Source of the DNA: Rhodospirillum sp.
GTDB lineage: Bacteria > Pseudomonadota > Alphaproteobacteria > Dongiales > Dongiaceae
Reading direction: 5' to 3'
NCBI GenBank assembly: GCA_013822765.1
Contig: PNKY01000009.1
Span: forward strand, 1 to 64,000
Length of the DNA: 64,000 nucleotides
Below the pieces are notes generated by a model, which saw only the letters and a list, made by a program, of their open reading frames with translations, did not search any database and was not told where the DNA came from. Of this stretch, positions 1 to 9,900 are shown piece by piece. Position numbers and translations under genes: made by a program. The number at the start of each line of letters is the position of its first letter. Positions within the stretch are counted from its first letter, which is position 1.

Positions 1-309
1 TTCGTGCAGCCGCGCCTTCTGCGCCGCGCGCCAGCGCCGCTCGCCGGCGACGATCTCCCACTCGCCCTCCTTGGTGCGATGCGCGCGCACCAGGATCGGC
101 TGCAGCACGCCCTGCTCCATGATGGATTGCGCGAGCTGGTCCAGCTTCTCCTCGTCGAACGAGGTGCGCGGCTGCATCGAGCTGGGATGCAGGAACTCGA
201 TCGGCGCGGTGCGGGTCGCCGCGACCGGCGCCTGCGCGCCCGCCGATGCATCGGTGTCGTCACCGCCGAATAGCGCGGACAAGCCGCGACCCAGATGTCG
301 CTTCTGCAT
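1..309 (-). CDS. parB: ParB chromosome-partitioning protein, N-terminal part (cut by window edge)
   Basis: ParB binds parS, hydrolyses CTP and spreads as a clamp to organise origin segregation with ParA. The visible 103 residues begin MQKRHLGRGLSALFGG, the usual alphaproteobacterial ParB opening, and continue through a proline/alanine linker to QPRTSFDEEKLDQLAQSI and the CTP-binding GERRWRA motif near residues 90-96. The start at 309 has GAAGAAGG about 10 bases upstream. It follows parA by 42 bases on the same strand. The HTH and dimerisation domains lie outside the window. Identification is near certain. Confidence 0.95.
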   Translation of the reverse strand, partial: MQKRHLGRGLSALFGGDDTDASAGAQAPVAATRTAPIEFLHPSSMQPRTSFDEEKLDQLAQSIMEQGVLQPILVRAHRTKEGEWEIVAGERRWRAAQKARLHE

Positions 310-351
310 CTCCTGGCGCCTTCTTCCCGTTGGTTCGTTCACGTCGCTCAA

Positions 352-1185
352 CTACGCCGCGTTCAGCAGCGAGCGGCCGGTGCGGCCCTGCTCGCGCTTC
401 AGCACTTCGCTCGCCAGCAGGATGTAGGCTTGGCTGCCGGCGCAGCGGATATCGTAGAGCAGGGCCGGCATGCCGTAGCTCGGCGCTTCCGCGATGCGCA
501 CGTTGCGCGGGATCGCGGTGTCGTACACCTTGTCGCCGAAATGCTGGCGCACGTCGGACGCGACCTGCTCGTTCAGGCTCGAGCGCTTGTCGAACATGGT
601 GAGCACGACGCCCTGGATCTCCAGCACGGGGTTCAGTTTGTGCTTCACCCGCTCGATGGTCTTGATCAGCTGCGAGAGTCCTTCGAGCGCATAGAACTCG
701 CATTGCAGCGGGACCAGCACGCAATCCGCCGCCACCATCGCGTTCAGCGTCAGCAAGGTGAGGGACGGCGGACAGTCTATAAGAATAAAGTCATAAGACA
801 GCGGTTTCTTGGCCAGCGCGTCGCGCAGCCGGTATTCCCGGCGCTCCAGGTCGATCAGCTCGATCTCCGCGCCCGCCAGGTCCGGGGTGGTCGGCACGAT
901 CCACATATTGGGCACGTTGGTGGGCCGGGTGGCTTCGGCGATCGGCACCTGGTCGATCAGCATTTCATAGGCGCCGGTCTTGCGGTCGCCGCGCTCGACG
1001 CCTAGGCCGGTCGAGGCGTTGCCCTGGGGGTCGAGATCGACCACCAGCACGCGCTTGCCGCAGGCGGCGAGGGCGGTCGCCAGATTGATCGCCGTGGTGG
1101 TCTTGCCGACTCCGCCTTTTTGATTCGCCACGGCGATGATACGCGGCTGCCCGTGGTCCGTAGACCTCGCGTAACTATCTGACAT
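352..1185 (-). CDS. parA: ParA/Soj partition ATPase
   Basis: ParA is the Walker-type ATPase that forms the nucleoid gradient pulling ParB-parS complexes apart. The 277-residue length is typical of chromosomal ParA. The deviant Walker A motif KGGVGKTT sits at residues 23-30, followed by VDLDPQGNAS (Walker A-prime region) and LIDCPPSL (Walker B). The start codon shares one base with the rsmG stop (TAATG), so translation is probably coupled within parB-parA-rsmG-mnmG. It has no long DNA-binding N-terminal extension, consistent with a Soj-type chromosomal protein. Confidence 0.97.
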   Translation of the reverse strand: MSDSYARSTDHGQPRIIAVANQKGGVGKTTTAINLATALAACGKRVLVVDLDPQGNASTGLGVERGDRKTGAYEMLIDQVPIAEATRPTNVPNMWIVPTTPDLAGAEIELIDLERREYRLRDALAKKPLSYDFILIDCPPSLTLLTLNAMVAADCVLVPLQCEFYALEGLSQLIKTIERVKHKLNPVLEIQGVVLTMFDKRSSLNEQVASDVRQHFGDKVYDTAIPRNVRIAEAPSYGMPALLYDIRCAGSQAYILLASEVLKREQGRTGRSLLNAA

Positions 1186-1823
1186 TAATGGCTTTTCCGC
1201 TTCAGTTGGCTGACGATCAGGAGTTTCCCCGCGGGATCGGAAATGCTGTCCCGCCTGTCGAGTCGCATTGTCCAGCGCCGCTGCGCCTGGGTCAATTCCT
1301 CTTCCGCCTGAGCGCCCTTCAGGAACAGACCTGTGCCCTTTTCGCCGATGAACGGCTCAGCCAATCCCAGCAGCTCGCCCAGCGGCGCGCAGGCCCGCGC
1401 CGTCACCACGTCGGCCGCGATCCCGGTCACCTGCTCGATCCGCTTGGCGTGGATGGTCACCCGGTCCAGCACCCCGCAGTCGAGGGCGACTTGGCGGAGG
1501 AACGCGCACTTGCGCTGATCGGAATCCAGGAGGTGGACCCGCCAGTCGATCATGATGGCCAGGACCAAGCCGGGGAAGCCGGCGCCGGAGCCTAGGTCCG
1601 CGAGCGTGCCGGCCGCCGCCGGGAGTAGGGGCAGGAGCTGGGCGCTGTCCAGGAAGTGGCGGCGCCAGAGGTCGGGCAGGGTGGCTGGGCCGACCAGGTT
1701 GATCTTGGCCTGCCACTTAGCCAGCAGGGCGACATAGATCTCCAGCCGCTGCAATGTTTCACGTGAAACATTGATGCCTAGCGCTTTGAGTTCGCTGACA
1801 AATTCGGATTGCCCGAAGGCCAT
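1185..1823 (-). CDS. rsmG: 16S rRNA (guanine527-N7)-methyltransferase RsmG
   Basis: RsmG (GidB) methylates N7 of G527 in 16S rRNA with SAM. The 212-residue protein has the SAM-binding motif GSGAGFPG at residues 78-85 and the GidB-type opening with INLVGP at 41-46. It is flanked by one-base TAATG overlaps with mnmG upstream and parA downstream. A perfect parS site is embedded in codons 18-23 (NVSRET), so this stretch is under a dual coding and ParB-binding constraint. Confidence 0.96.
   Translation of the reverse strand: MAFGQSEFVSELKALGINVSRETLQRLEIYVALLAKWQAKINLVGPATLPDLWRRHFLDSAQLLPLLPAAAGTLADLGSGAGFPGLVLAIMIDWRVHLLDSDQRKCAFLRQVALDCGVLDRVTIHAKRIEQVTGIAADVVTARACAPLGELLGLAEPFIGEKGTGLFLKGAQAEEELTQAQRRWTMRLDRRDSISDPAGKLLIVSQLKRKSH
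1755..1770. promoter_or_regulatory. parS site 1 (inside rsmG)
   Basis: The 16-base palindrome TGTTTCACGTGAAACA is an exact match to the bacterial parS consensus bound by ParB. It lies inside the rsmG reading frame, about 16 kb from the proposed oriC, the usual distance range for centromere sites. Confidence 0.95.
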
Positions 1824-3736
1824 TACGCGGTCAGCCGATCAGGTGCGCTGCGGCGCTTCACATACTTGAGCAGGATGGTGAGGGCCGCCGGCGTGATGCC
1901 GGAGATCCGCCCGGCCGCCCCCAAGGTGCCCGGCTTGGCGGCCTGGAGCTTCTGCCGGACTTCGGCGGACAGCGATGGAATCGCGGCATAATCCAGGTCG
2001 GCCGGCAGCCGCAGATCCTCGTCCCGGCGGAAGGCCCGGATGTCGGCCTCCTGGCGCTTGAGGTAGCCGGCGTACTGGCCCTCGATCTCCATCTGCTCGC
2101 GCGCGGTGGTCGACAGTCCGCCGATCTCCGGCCAGATCGCCGACAGCCGGTCGAGGTCGATCTCCCGATAGCCCAGAAGCTCCAAAGCCGAGCGCCGGAC
2201 CCCGTCGAGATTGATATTGAGCCCCTGCCCGCGCAGTTCGTTCGGTGTCGCGCTCAGGCCCTGCAGCAAAACCCTGGCCTGGTCGATGTCCGCCTTCTTG
2301 GCCTGGAACGCGGCCAATCGCCCTGCTCCGACCGCGCCCGCTTCGGCGCCGCGTTCGGTCAGGCGCTGGTCGGCATTGTCCTGGCGGAGGTGCAGCCGAT
2401 ATTCGGCGCGGGAGGTGAACATCCGGTAGGGTTCGTTGGTCCCGCGGCTCACTAGGTCGTCTATCAAGACTCCGATATAAGCCTCGGCCCGGTCGAGGAC
2501 GAAGCCCTCGCCCTGCCCGCTTGCCAGCCTGGCCGCATTGATTCCGGCCATCAGGCCCTGGGCGCCTGCTTCTTCATAGCCGGTGGTGCCGTTGATCTGC
2601 CCGGCGAAGAACAGCCCGGCGACCGCCCGGGTCTCCAGAGTGGCCTTGAGGCTGCGCGGGTCAACGAAATCATACTCGATCGCATAGCCCGGCCGGATCA
2701 TGACCGCCTTTTCCAGGCCCGGAATGGTCTTCAGGAGCGCGCGCTGCACGTCCTCCGGCAGCGAGGTCGAGATCCCGTTGGGATAGACCGTATCGTCGTC
2801 AAGTCCTTCTGGCTCAAGGAAAATCTGGTGCCGCTCCTTGTCGGAGAAGCGCACCACCTTGTCCTCGATCGAGGGGCAATAGCGCGGCCCGGTGCTCTCG
2901 ATCTGGCCGGAATACATCGGCGAACGGTGCAGATTGGCCCGGATCACCGCATGCCCGGCCGCGCCGGTATAGGTGATGCGGCAAGCGATCTGTGGCGTCT
3001 CGATCCTGGTGGTCAGATAGGACATCGGCGCCGGCGGATTGTCGCCCGGCTGGCGGTCGAGGCTGGCCCAGTCGATGGTCCGGCCGTCCAGCCGCGGCGG
3101 GGTCCCTGTCTTCAGCCGGCCCAAGGGGAAGCCGAGGCGCATCAGGGTCTCGGACAGCTTCACGGCAGGCGCCTCGCCGACCCGGCCGGCCGGGATCTTC
3201 TGCTCCCCGCAATGGATCAGGCCCCGGAGGAAGGTGCCGGTGGTCAGGACCGCGGCGCCGGTCGCGATCCGCTGGCCGCGGTCGGTGACGATGGCGGCGA
3301 CCCGGCCATGGGCGTCAATCTCGATGTCATCGACCCCGGCGGCCAGGATATCGAGGTTCGGCTGTTCGGCGAGCAGGGTCTGGACCGCCTGGCGATAGAG
3401 CTTGCGATCGGCCTGGGCGCGGGGGCCGCGGACGGCCGGACCCTTGGAAAGATTGAGCATCCTGAACTGGATGCCACCGCGGTCGATCGCCCGGGCCATG
3501 ATGCCGTCGAGGGCGTCGATCTCCCGCACCAGGTGGCCCTTGGCGAGGCCGCCGATGGCGGGATTGCAGGACATTTCGCCGATCTTGGCCGGATCGTGGG
3601 TCACCAGCAGGGTCTTGGCGCCCAGGCGCGCAGCCGCCGCGGCCGCTTCGGTCCCCGCGTGACCGCCGCCCACCACCACGACATCATAAGTCCCTAATCT
3701 GCCTGCCATTTTTTCCAAATGTTTCACGTGAAACAT
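1823..3736 (-). CDS. mnmG: tRNA uridine-34 carboxymethylaminomethyl modification enzyme MnmG
   Basis: MnmG (GidA) works with MnmE to place the cmnm5 group on wobble U34 using FAD, NADH and methylene-THF. The 637 residues include the FAD-binding [14 protein letters not shown] (about residues 19-32), the conserved CNPAIGG signature and GYEEAGAQG near residue 380. The chosen start encodes MFHVKH and overlaps a parS site. An internal ATG at 3709 (MAGRLGTYD) with GGA just upstream is an alternative start, and no clear ribosome site precedes 3736. The stop shares one base with the rsmG start. mnmE ends three bases upstream. Confidence 0.96.
   Translation of the reverse strand: MFHVKHLEKMAGRLGTYDVVVVGGGHAGTEAAAAAARLGAKTLLVTHDPAKIGEMSCNPAIGGLAKGHLVREIDALDGIMARAIDRGGIQFRMLNLSKGPAVRGPRAQADRKLYRQAVQTLLAEQPNLDILAAGVDDIEIDAHGRVAAIVTDRGQRIATGAAVLTTGTFLRGLIHCGEQKIPAGRVGEAPAVKLSETLMRLGFPLGRLKTGTPPRLDGRTIDWASLDRQPGDNPPAPMSYLTTRIETPQIACRITYTGAAGHAVIRANLHRSPMYSGQIESTGPRYCPSIEDKVVRFSDKERHQIFLEPEGLDDDTVYPNGISTSLPEDVQRALLKTIPGLEKAVMIRPGYAIEYDFVDPRSLKATLETRAVAGLFFAGQINGTTGYEEAGAQGLMAGINAARLASGQGEGFVLDRAEAYIGVLIDDLVSRGTNEPYRMFTSRAEYRLHLRQDNADQRLTERGAEAGAVGAGRLAAFQAKKADIDQARVLLQGLSATPNELRGQGLNINLDGVRRSALELLGYREIDLDRLSAIWPEIGGLSTTAREQMEIEGQYAGYLKRQEADIRAFRRDEDLRLPADLDYAAIPSLSAEVRQKLQAAKPGTLGAAGRISGITPAALTILLKYVKRRSAPDRLTA
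3720..3735. promoter_or_regulatory. parS site 2 (at the mnmG start)
   Basis: A second perfect TGTTTCACGTGAAACA palindrome. It begins one base inside the annotated mnmG start codon and encodes the MFHVKH leader. The two parS copies are 1,965 bases apart, so one ParB cluster could cover the whole operon. Confidence 0.95.
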
Positions 3737-3739
3737 CGG

Positions 3740-5068
3740 CTATTTGCCGATGCAGAATTCCCTGAAGATGAGGTCCAGGACCTCTTCCACGTCCACCCGG
3801 CCCGCAATCCGTCCGATCGCCCGCACCGCCAGCCGCAGATCCTCGGCCTTCAACTCCAGCTGGCCGGCGCCCCGCGCCCGGTCCAGCGCCGCCTTCGCCT
3901 CTTCCACCGCCGCTCGGTGCCGCGCCCGGGTCAGGACCTCGCCGCCGGACATCGCACTCTTGGCCCGAACCGCGATCTCGGCCACCAGGGCGTCCAGCCC
4001 GAGGCCCGTCTTGCAGGACAACTTCAGCACCGCCCGGCCTTCGACCGCGACCGGCTCCGGCTCTCGCAAAAGGTCGGCTTTGTTCACCACACAGATGGCT
4101 TGATCGTCAATCAGCTTCGCGGTCTCCGGGTCGATCCGGGGCCAGGCGCCGCCATCGAACACCAGCAACTTGAGGTCGGCATGCTCGGCGCGGCCCAGGG
4201 CACGGCGCACGCCCTCGGCCTCGATCTCGTCGGAGCTGGCCCGCAACCCCGCAGTGTCGGCCAGGGTGACGGGATAGCCGGCGACGTCCATCCGAACCTC
4301 GATGACGTCGCGGGTGGTGCCCGCGATGCTCGAGACGATTGCCGCGTCTCGCTGTGCTAATTTATTGATAATACTAGACTTTCCAACATTCGGCGCACCC
4401 AGGATGGCGATCGTCAGGCCGTCGCGCAGACGCTCGGCAGCATGGCCGGCGAGCTCCCGGCCGAGCGTGTCAGCGATTTGCCCGATCTCCAGATTGATCG
4501 AAGAAAGCAATTGCTGCGGCAGGTCTTCATCGGGAAAATCGATATAGGCCTCGAGCCGCGCCAGCACCCGCGCGAGGTCGCTGCGCCACGTTTCCAGGCG
4601 TCGCGACAACGCCCCTTCCGCTTGGCGCAAGGCCTGGCGGCGCTGCATCTCGGTTTCGGCGGCGATCAGGTCGGCGATGCCCTCGACCTGCGCGAGGTCG
4701 AGCTTGTCGTGGTCGAAGGCGCGGCGCGTGAACTCGCCGGGCTCGGCCAGGCGCAGGCCTTGTTGCACCGACAGCGCCGCGAGTGTTGCCGCAATGACCG
4801 CCGGTCCGCCATGCAGATGCAGCTCGGCCACATCTTCGCCGGTGAAAGAGTGCGGCGCCGGAAACCAAAGCACGAGCGCATCGTCGATCGGCAGGTCGTC
4901 CTTGCCGATGAGGCGCCGGAGCGTTGCAACGCGCGGCTTCGGCAGAGCGCGATCGGTCAGCGCTGCGAGCGCCGCGCGCGCATCGGGTCCGGAGATGCGC
5001 ACCACCGCAACCCCCGAGCGCCCGGGCGGCGTCGCCAACGCGTAGATGGTGTCGGGATGGGTGGACAT
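3740..5068 (-). CDS. mnmE: tRNA modification GTPase MnmE
   Basis: MnmE (TrmE) is the partner of MnmG in wobble-uridine modification; GTP hydrolysis drives the reaction. The 442-residue protein begins MSTHPDTIYALATPPGRSG (folate-binding N-domain), has GAPNVGKSS (G1), DTAGLR (G3) and NKAD (G4), and ends in the family-diagnostic FCIGK, whose cysteine is needed for activity. The start at 5068 is preferred because homologues begin here and AAGGAG lies about 13 bases upstream; nine extra in-frame residues upstream look spurious. First gene of the mnmE-mnmG-rsmG-parA-parB operon. Confidence 0.96.
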   Translation of the reverse strand: MSTHPDTIYALATPPGRSGVAVVRISGPDARAALAALTDRALPKPRVATLRRLIGKDDLPIDDALVLWFPAPHSFTGEDVAELHLHGGPAVIAATLAALSVQQGLRLAEPGEFTRRAFDHDKLDLAQVEGIADLIAAETEMQRRQALRQAEGALSRRLETWRSDLARVLARLEAYIDFPDEDLPQQLLSSINLEIGQIADTLGRELAGHAAERLRDGLTIAILGAPNVGKSSIINKLAQRDAAIVSSIAGTTRDVIEVRMDVAGYPVTLADTAGLRASSDEIEAEGVRRALGRAEHADLKLLVFDGGAWPRIDPETAKLIDDQAICVVNKADLLREPEPVAVEGRAVLKLSCKTGLGLDALVAEIAVRAKSAMSGGEVLTRARHRAAVEEAKAALDRARGAGQLELKAEDLRLAVRAIGRIAGRVDVEEVLDLIFREFCIGK

Positions 5069-5105
5069 GATGCGCGGCGCTCTCCTTCCGCACATCTATA
5101 TAGCA

Positions 5106-5717
5106 CTACTCCGGGCGCCACTCTCCCAAGCGGTCATTCATGCGCGGCTCGCGCGCACGCGCCGCGCGGTCGATCGCCTGCGCGAGGTCGGGCCAGCCGT
5201 AGCAGACTTGGTCGACCATGCTGCCCCACAACGGCTCCCGACGCTCGGCGACCGCCTTGCCGCCGACGCGCTCGTAGAAGTAGCGCGAAGGATTGTCGCG
5301 CAAGACCCACAGGAAACCGCAGCCGTAGCCCTGGTCGACCATCGCCGCGAAGGCGGCCGCCAGCAGCCGGCGGCCGATGCCGCGCTCGTGGAAATCCGGC
5401 TGGACATAGAGCGTATAGATCTCGCCGACCTTTGCGTCGCGCGCGCCAACAAAGCCAAGCGGGCGATCGCCGTGCCGCGCCAACCCGAAACTGATGAATC
5501 CGATCACGCCCTGATCGGCCTCGGCGGCCACGATCACCGGCTGCAGCGCGACGCGGTTGCGGATGGCCCAGGACCATTGCCGCGTCTGCTGCTCGTACGA
5601 CATGCCGAGCAGCACGCGGTGCGGCAGGATCGCGGCATAGGCCGATCGCCATGCATCGACGTAGACTTTGGCGATGCCCGCAGCGTCCCGCTCGGTCGCC
5701 GGCGCGATGGTCGTCAT
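5106..5717 (-). CDS. GNAT-family N-acetyltransferase
   Basis: A single GNAT domain of 203 residues, with an N-terminal strand ATERDAAGIAKVY and the acetyl-CoA loop QPDFHERGIGRRLL. It then has FYERVGGKAVAERRE, typical of the C-terminal half of small-molecule or N-terminal acetyltransferases. The start at 5717 (MTTIAPATERD) is chosen because the fold begins there; an upstream in-frame ATG at 5789 would add 24 low-complexity residues. The substrate cannot be read from the sequence. A palindromic repeat follows the 5-prime side. Confidence 0.85.
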   Translation of the reverse strand: MTTIAPATERDAAGIAKVYVDAWRSAYAAILPHRVLLGMSYEQQTRQWSWAIRNRVALQPVIVAAEADQGVIGFISFGLARHGDRPLGFVGARDAKVGEIYTLYVQPDFHERGIGRRLLAAAFAAMVDQGYGCGFLWVLRDNPSRYFYERVGGKAVAERREPLWGSMVDQVCYGWPDLAQAIDRAARAREPRMNDRLGEWRPE

Positions 5718-5798
5718 GGAGCCAAGCGTAGCACCATTGCGGAACTCCGCCAGCCCTCCGGCAGCTCGTGACGCACCAGCGACGGCCACACACTCTTA

Positions 5799-5881
5799 CG
5801 TCACCCGGACTTGATCCGGGGTCAATGGATGGGCTTGGCGCCAAGCGGGTGAGTGGACCCCGGGTCAAGCCCGGGGTGACG
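5799..5881. repeat. Class 1 interspersed palindrome, copy A
   Basis: An imperfect long inverted repeat with outer arms CGTCACCCGG and CCGGGGTGACG and a centre containing GGCTTGGCGCCAAGC. Four further copies of the same pattern occur in gene spacers at 16911, 19344, 37210 and 44635. It lies between two genes on the same strand. Confidence 0.85.
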
Positions 5882-5925
5882 GGAAGAGAATGTGGTGAGA
5901 GAAAGCGAAGTGGACGAGCGCGGCG

Positions 5926-6297
5926 CTACCGCTCCAGATCCTCCGGCACCTTGTCTTCCGGCTGCAGCATCAGGCGCTCGACGCGTTCGCCCTTGATGAT
6001 GTGCTTTTGCAGAATCTCTTCCGCGTCCTCGATGGTGCGGTAGGTGTACCAGACCTGCTCGGGATAGATCACCATGGTGGGGCCAAGCTCGCAGCGGTCG
6101 AGGCACAGCGCCTGGTTGATGCGCACGCCGTCGAGGCCGAGCTCCTTGGCGCGCGCCTTCATGTAGTTGCGCAGCTTCTCGGAGCCGCGCTTCTTGCAGC
6201 AGCCGCGCGGATGGCCCTCCGGCCGCTCGTTGACGCAGCAGAACACGTGCGCCTCGTAATAGGGCGCGGGATCGCCCGGCTTCTTGCGGTCGGACAT
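5926..6297 (-). CDS. Thioredoxin-like [2Fe-2S] ferredoxin
   Basis: The 123-residue protein resembles Shethna-type thioredoxin-fold ferredoxins. It has a cysteine-rich N-terminal segment (HVFCCVNERPEGHPRGCCKK) followed about 40 residues later by CLDRCELGP, giving the four expected cluster ligands. It then has MVIYPEQVWY, the strand found in this family. The start at 6297 (MSDRKKPGD) directly follows a GGAG-like segment (AAGGAGCG) upstream. It lies 23 bases downstream of a DUF6489-type gene, so the two are probably one transcript. The redox partner is unknown. Confidence 0.9.
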   Translation of the reverse strand: MSDRKKPGDPAPYYEAHVFCCVNERPEGHPRGCCKKRGSEKLRNYMKARAKELGLDGVRINQALCLDRCELGPTMVIYPEQVWYTYRTIEDAEEILQKHIIKGERVERLMLQPEDKVPEDLER

Positions 6298-6320
6298 GGT
6301 CGGGAATCGCTCCTTCGCTC

Positions 6321-6563
6321 TTATTTCTTCTTGGGGTCGGCCGCGAACTGCTGCCAGAATGCCTTCTGCATCTGCTCCAGGTTGGCGATGCCGGCCGGCA
6401 GCCAGGTCTTCATCAGGGTCTCCGGGTCCATGGAGCGCATCGCCGCCGTCATGCGGTCCTGCATCTCCTTCATCACCGCCTCCTGCATCGGCTGCAGGTC
6501 CGGCAACCCGAAGAACGTCCGCGCCTCCTCCGGCGTGCAGTCGATGTCGATATGGACCTTCAT
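6321..6563 (-). CDS. Small conserved alphaproteobacterial protein (DUF6489-like)
   Basis: An 80-residue soluble protein beginning MKVHIDIDCTPEEARTFFGL, a pattern I recognise from a small alphaproteobacterial family of unknown function. The rest is helical and rich in Met and Glu, with a lysine tail (DPKKK). The sequence suggests no catalytic residues or membrane segments. It precedes the ferredoxin gene in the same orientation. Confidence 0.82.
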   Translation of the reverse strand: MKVHIDIDCTPEEARTFFGLPDLQPMQEAVMKEMQDRMTAAMRSMDPETLMKTWLPAGIANLEQMQKAFWQQFAADPKKK

Positions 6564-6950
6564 GGCGTGGCCTCCGAATGCTGGCGCGTCTCCACACTGT
6601 AAGCATCCAATACATTAGAGAGCAAATAATGTACGGCGTGATCCTTCCGCCCCCAGCGCAATGCCAATTTCGGAGGTTCTCCGGCCTCGACGCGGCGCGT
6701 GGACTTGATGGACGCTCATGACGAAAGCGAGTATATTCCGTCGGTTCGCAGAATCTTCAGTCTACAGAAGGGCCGCCTCAATTTGAGAGACGGGCCGGTG
6801 GTTCTGTTGCATCCATGTCCTGGGACGCTTGCGCGCTAATCTTACGAGCGCCTTTCCAAGACTGGGATATTCGACCTTTCGCTATTGAGCCAAGGTCGTC
6901 GCTACGCAGTCACAGCATCGCGAGGTGAACTCTGATTCGGGAGAGTTGCC
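6564..6950. other. Intergenic region upstream of the RTX gene
   Basis: About 390 bases, noticeably more AT-rich than the surroundings, between divergent genes. It should hold both promoters. A perfect six-base inverted repeat ACATTA/TAATGT (6611-6631) lies close to the minus-strand start and could be an operator. I see no convincing coding frame or intrinsic terminator here. Confidence 0.5.
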
Positions 6951-9900
6951 ATGGCGATCATCATTGGAACGTCCAAGAGCGAAACGCTGTCGGGCACCGC
7001 ATTCGCCGATACTATTTCCGGCGGCCGCGGCAACGACTTTCTGTTCGGACTTGCCTCCGCCGATCTGTTGGATGGCGGCCGCGGCAACGATCGGCTCGAC
7101 GGCGGCCCGGGCAACGATACGATGATGGCCGGCAAGGGACACGACGTCTACGTCGTCGACAGCGCGGGCGATAAGATCATCGAATTCGCCAATGAAGGTG
7201 GCGACACCGTCCGCACCACGCTTGGCAGCTACACGCTCGGCAACAATCTTGAAAACCTCACCTTCGTCGGATCCGGCAAGTTTACCGGCAACGGCAACGC
7301 GCGCGCCAACGTGATCAGCGGCGGAGGCGATAACGACACGCTGAATGGCGCAGGAGGAAATGATCGGCTGAACGGAGCCAATGGCAGGGACAATCTGAAC
7401 GGCGGAGAGGGCGATGACACCCTGGACGGCGGATCCGGCCGCGATCAGCTCGCTGGAGCGAACGGTAACGATATCCTGTTCGGCCGTGACTTCAACGACA
7501 GGCTCGATGGCGGGCTAGGCCGGGACGCCTTGGATGGCGGCGCGGGCGAGGACACGCTCATCGGCGGCGCTGGCAATGATCATCTCAGTGGCGTTGGGGG
7601 GAATGACCATCTTGATGGTGGAGAGGGAGACGATACCCTCATCGGCGGCCCGGTAACATCAAGCCAGGCAACATCAAGCCTGAGGATCGTTAGTGACAGC
7701 AGCTGGCTTTCGAGTGATGTGTTCTCGGCGGGCTGGGAGTCTGTGTCATTCGACGACAGCGCTTGGGTTGGCGCCCGGGCAAACTATCCCAATCCGAGCG
7801 TGACAACAGATCTGATTCCCGGCACGACGGGCACATTCATCTGGCATGACCCTCAAGGGACCTCGGACGGAACCCAGGGGCCAATCATAGCCTTTTTCCG
7901 CAAGACGTTCGATCTGAACCTGGAACCCGGTGCTCATGCTGCAGCCGTCGCTACAGTCCAGGTGGATGACGATTACGAGCTGTACGTGAATGGCGTGCTG
8001 GCCTTCGCGAATAGAGACGGAGGCAATTCGGAGATCGTGGATCAAGTGGATATCGCTCCACATCTGCGCGACGGTGAGAATGTTATCGCGATTCATGCGG
8101 TCGATGGCGGATGGAGTTTCCCTTTCGATTGGGCGTTCGAAGATGTCCTGTTCGATGCGACCATCGAGATTACCGCTCCGCCTGAGGCCGATACGCTGAT
8201 TGGCGGCCAGGGCGCCGACGTTCTCATCGCCGGCGACGACAATGATCTGCTCAATGGCGGCGCCGGCAACGACAAGATCGAAGGCGGGACTGGCAACGAC
8301 ACCGCGATCTTCTCGGGCCTCAAGGACGATTACAGCATCAAGATCGCCGGCGGCCAAGTCGAGGTCGTGGACCAGAACCTCGCGGATGGCAATGACGGGA
8401 CCGACCTGCTGACCGCCGTCGAGGTCCTGCAATTCAAGGATGGCAAGCAACCGGCGCCGATCGTCATCAGCACCATCGATCTGGCGACCCTGGATGGGAC
8501 CAACGGCTTCGCCCTGATCGGGATCGATGAGCGTGATTCCAGCGGCTTCTCGGTCTCCTCGGCGGGGGACGTGAACGGGGACGGCTTCGCCGACTTGATC
8601 GTCGGGGCGCCTGGTGCCGAGAGCGCCGGTGGACCGTACCAGGAGGGCGAGAGCTATGTGGTGTTCGGCAAGGCGAGTTGGGCGGGCACGCCCTCGCTCG
8701 ATCTTGCGACGCTCAACGGAACCAACGGCTTCCGCCTGATCGGCATCGATGACGGCGATCTCAGCGGCGCCTCGGTCTCCTCGGCGGGAGACGTGAACGG
8801 GGACGGCTTCGCCGACTTGATCGTCGGGGCGCCCGGTGCCGAGAGCGCCGATGGACCGTACCAGGGTGGCGAGAGCTATGTGGTGTTCGGCAAGGCAAGC
8901 TGGGCGGGCACGCCCTCGCTCGACCTTGCGACGCTCAACGGAACCAACGGCTTCCGGCTGATCGGCATTGATGCGTACGATGGAGGGGGCAGCTCCGTCT
9001 CTTCGGCGGAGGACGTAAACGGGGACGGCTTCGCCGACCTGATTGTCGGGTCGCGTGACGCCGAGAGCGCCGGCGGGGCGGGCTATGAGGGCGAGAGCTA
9101 TGTGGTGTTCGGCAAGGCGAGCTGGGCGGGAGCGCCGTCGCTCGACCTTGCGGCGCTGGACGGAACCAACGGCTTCCGGCTGATCGGCATTGATGCGTTC
9201 GACTATAGCGGCGTCTCGGTCTCTTCGGCGGGGGACGTGAACGGGGACGGCCTCGCCGACCTGATCGTCGGGGCGCGTGGCGCCGAGAGCGCCGGCGGGG
9301 ACAATGAGGAGGGCGAGAGCTATGTGGTGTTCGGCAAGGCAAGCTGGGCGGGGACGCCGTCGCTTGACCTGGCGGCCTTGGGCGGGACCAACGGCTTCCG
9401 CTTGATCGGCGTCGATGCCGGCGACTATAGCGGCGGATCGGTTTCCTCGGCGGGAGACGTGAATGGCGATGGCTTCGCCGACCTGATCGTCGGGGCGTTA
9501 GGTGCTCAGAGGTCCGAGGAGACGTTCCCTGAGGGCGAGAGCTATGTGGTGTTCGGCAAGGCGAGCTGGGCGGGGACGCCCTCGCTCGATCTTGCGACGC
9601 TGGACGGAACCAACGGCTTCCGCCTGATCGGCATCGATGACGGCGATCTCAGCGGCGCCTCGGTCTCCTCGGCGGGAGACGTGAATGGCGACGGCTTCGC
9701 CGACCTGATCGTTGGGGCGAGGAACGGGGAGGGCGAGAGCTATGTGGTGTTCGGCAAGGCGAGCTGGGCGGGGACCCCGTCGGTCGAACTTGCAACGCTG
9801 AACGGAACCAACGGCTTCACCCTGATCGGCATCGATGACGGCGATCGAAGCGGCGGCTCGGTCTCCTCGGCGGGAGACGTGAACGGTGACGGCTTCGCCG

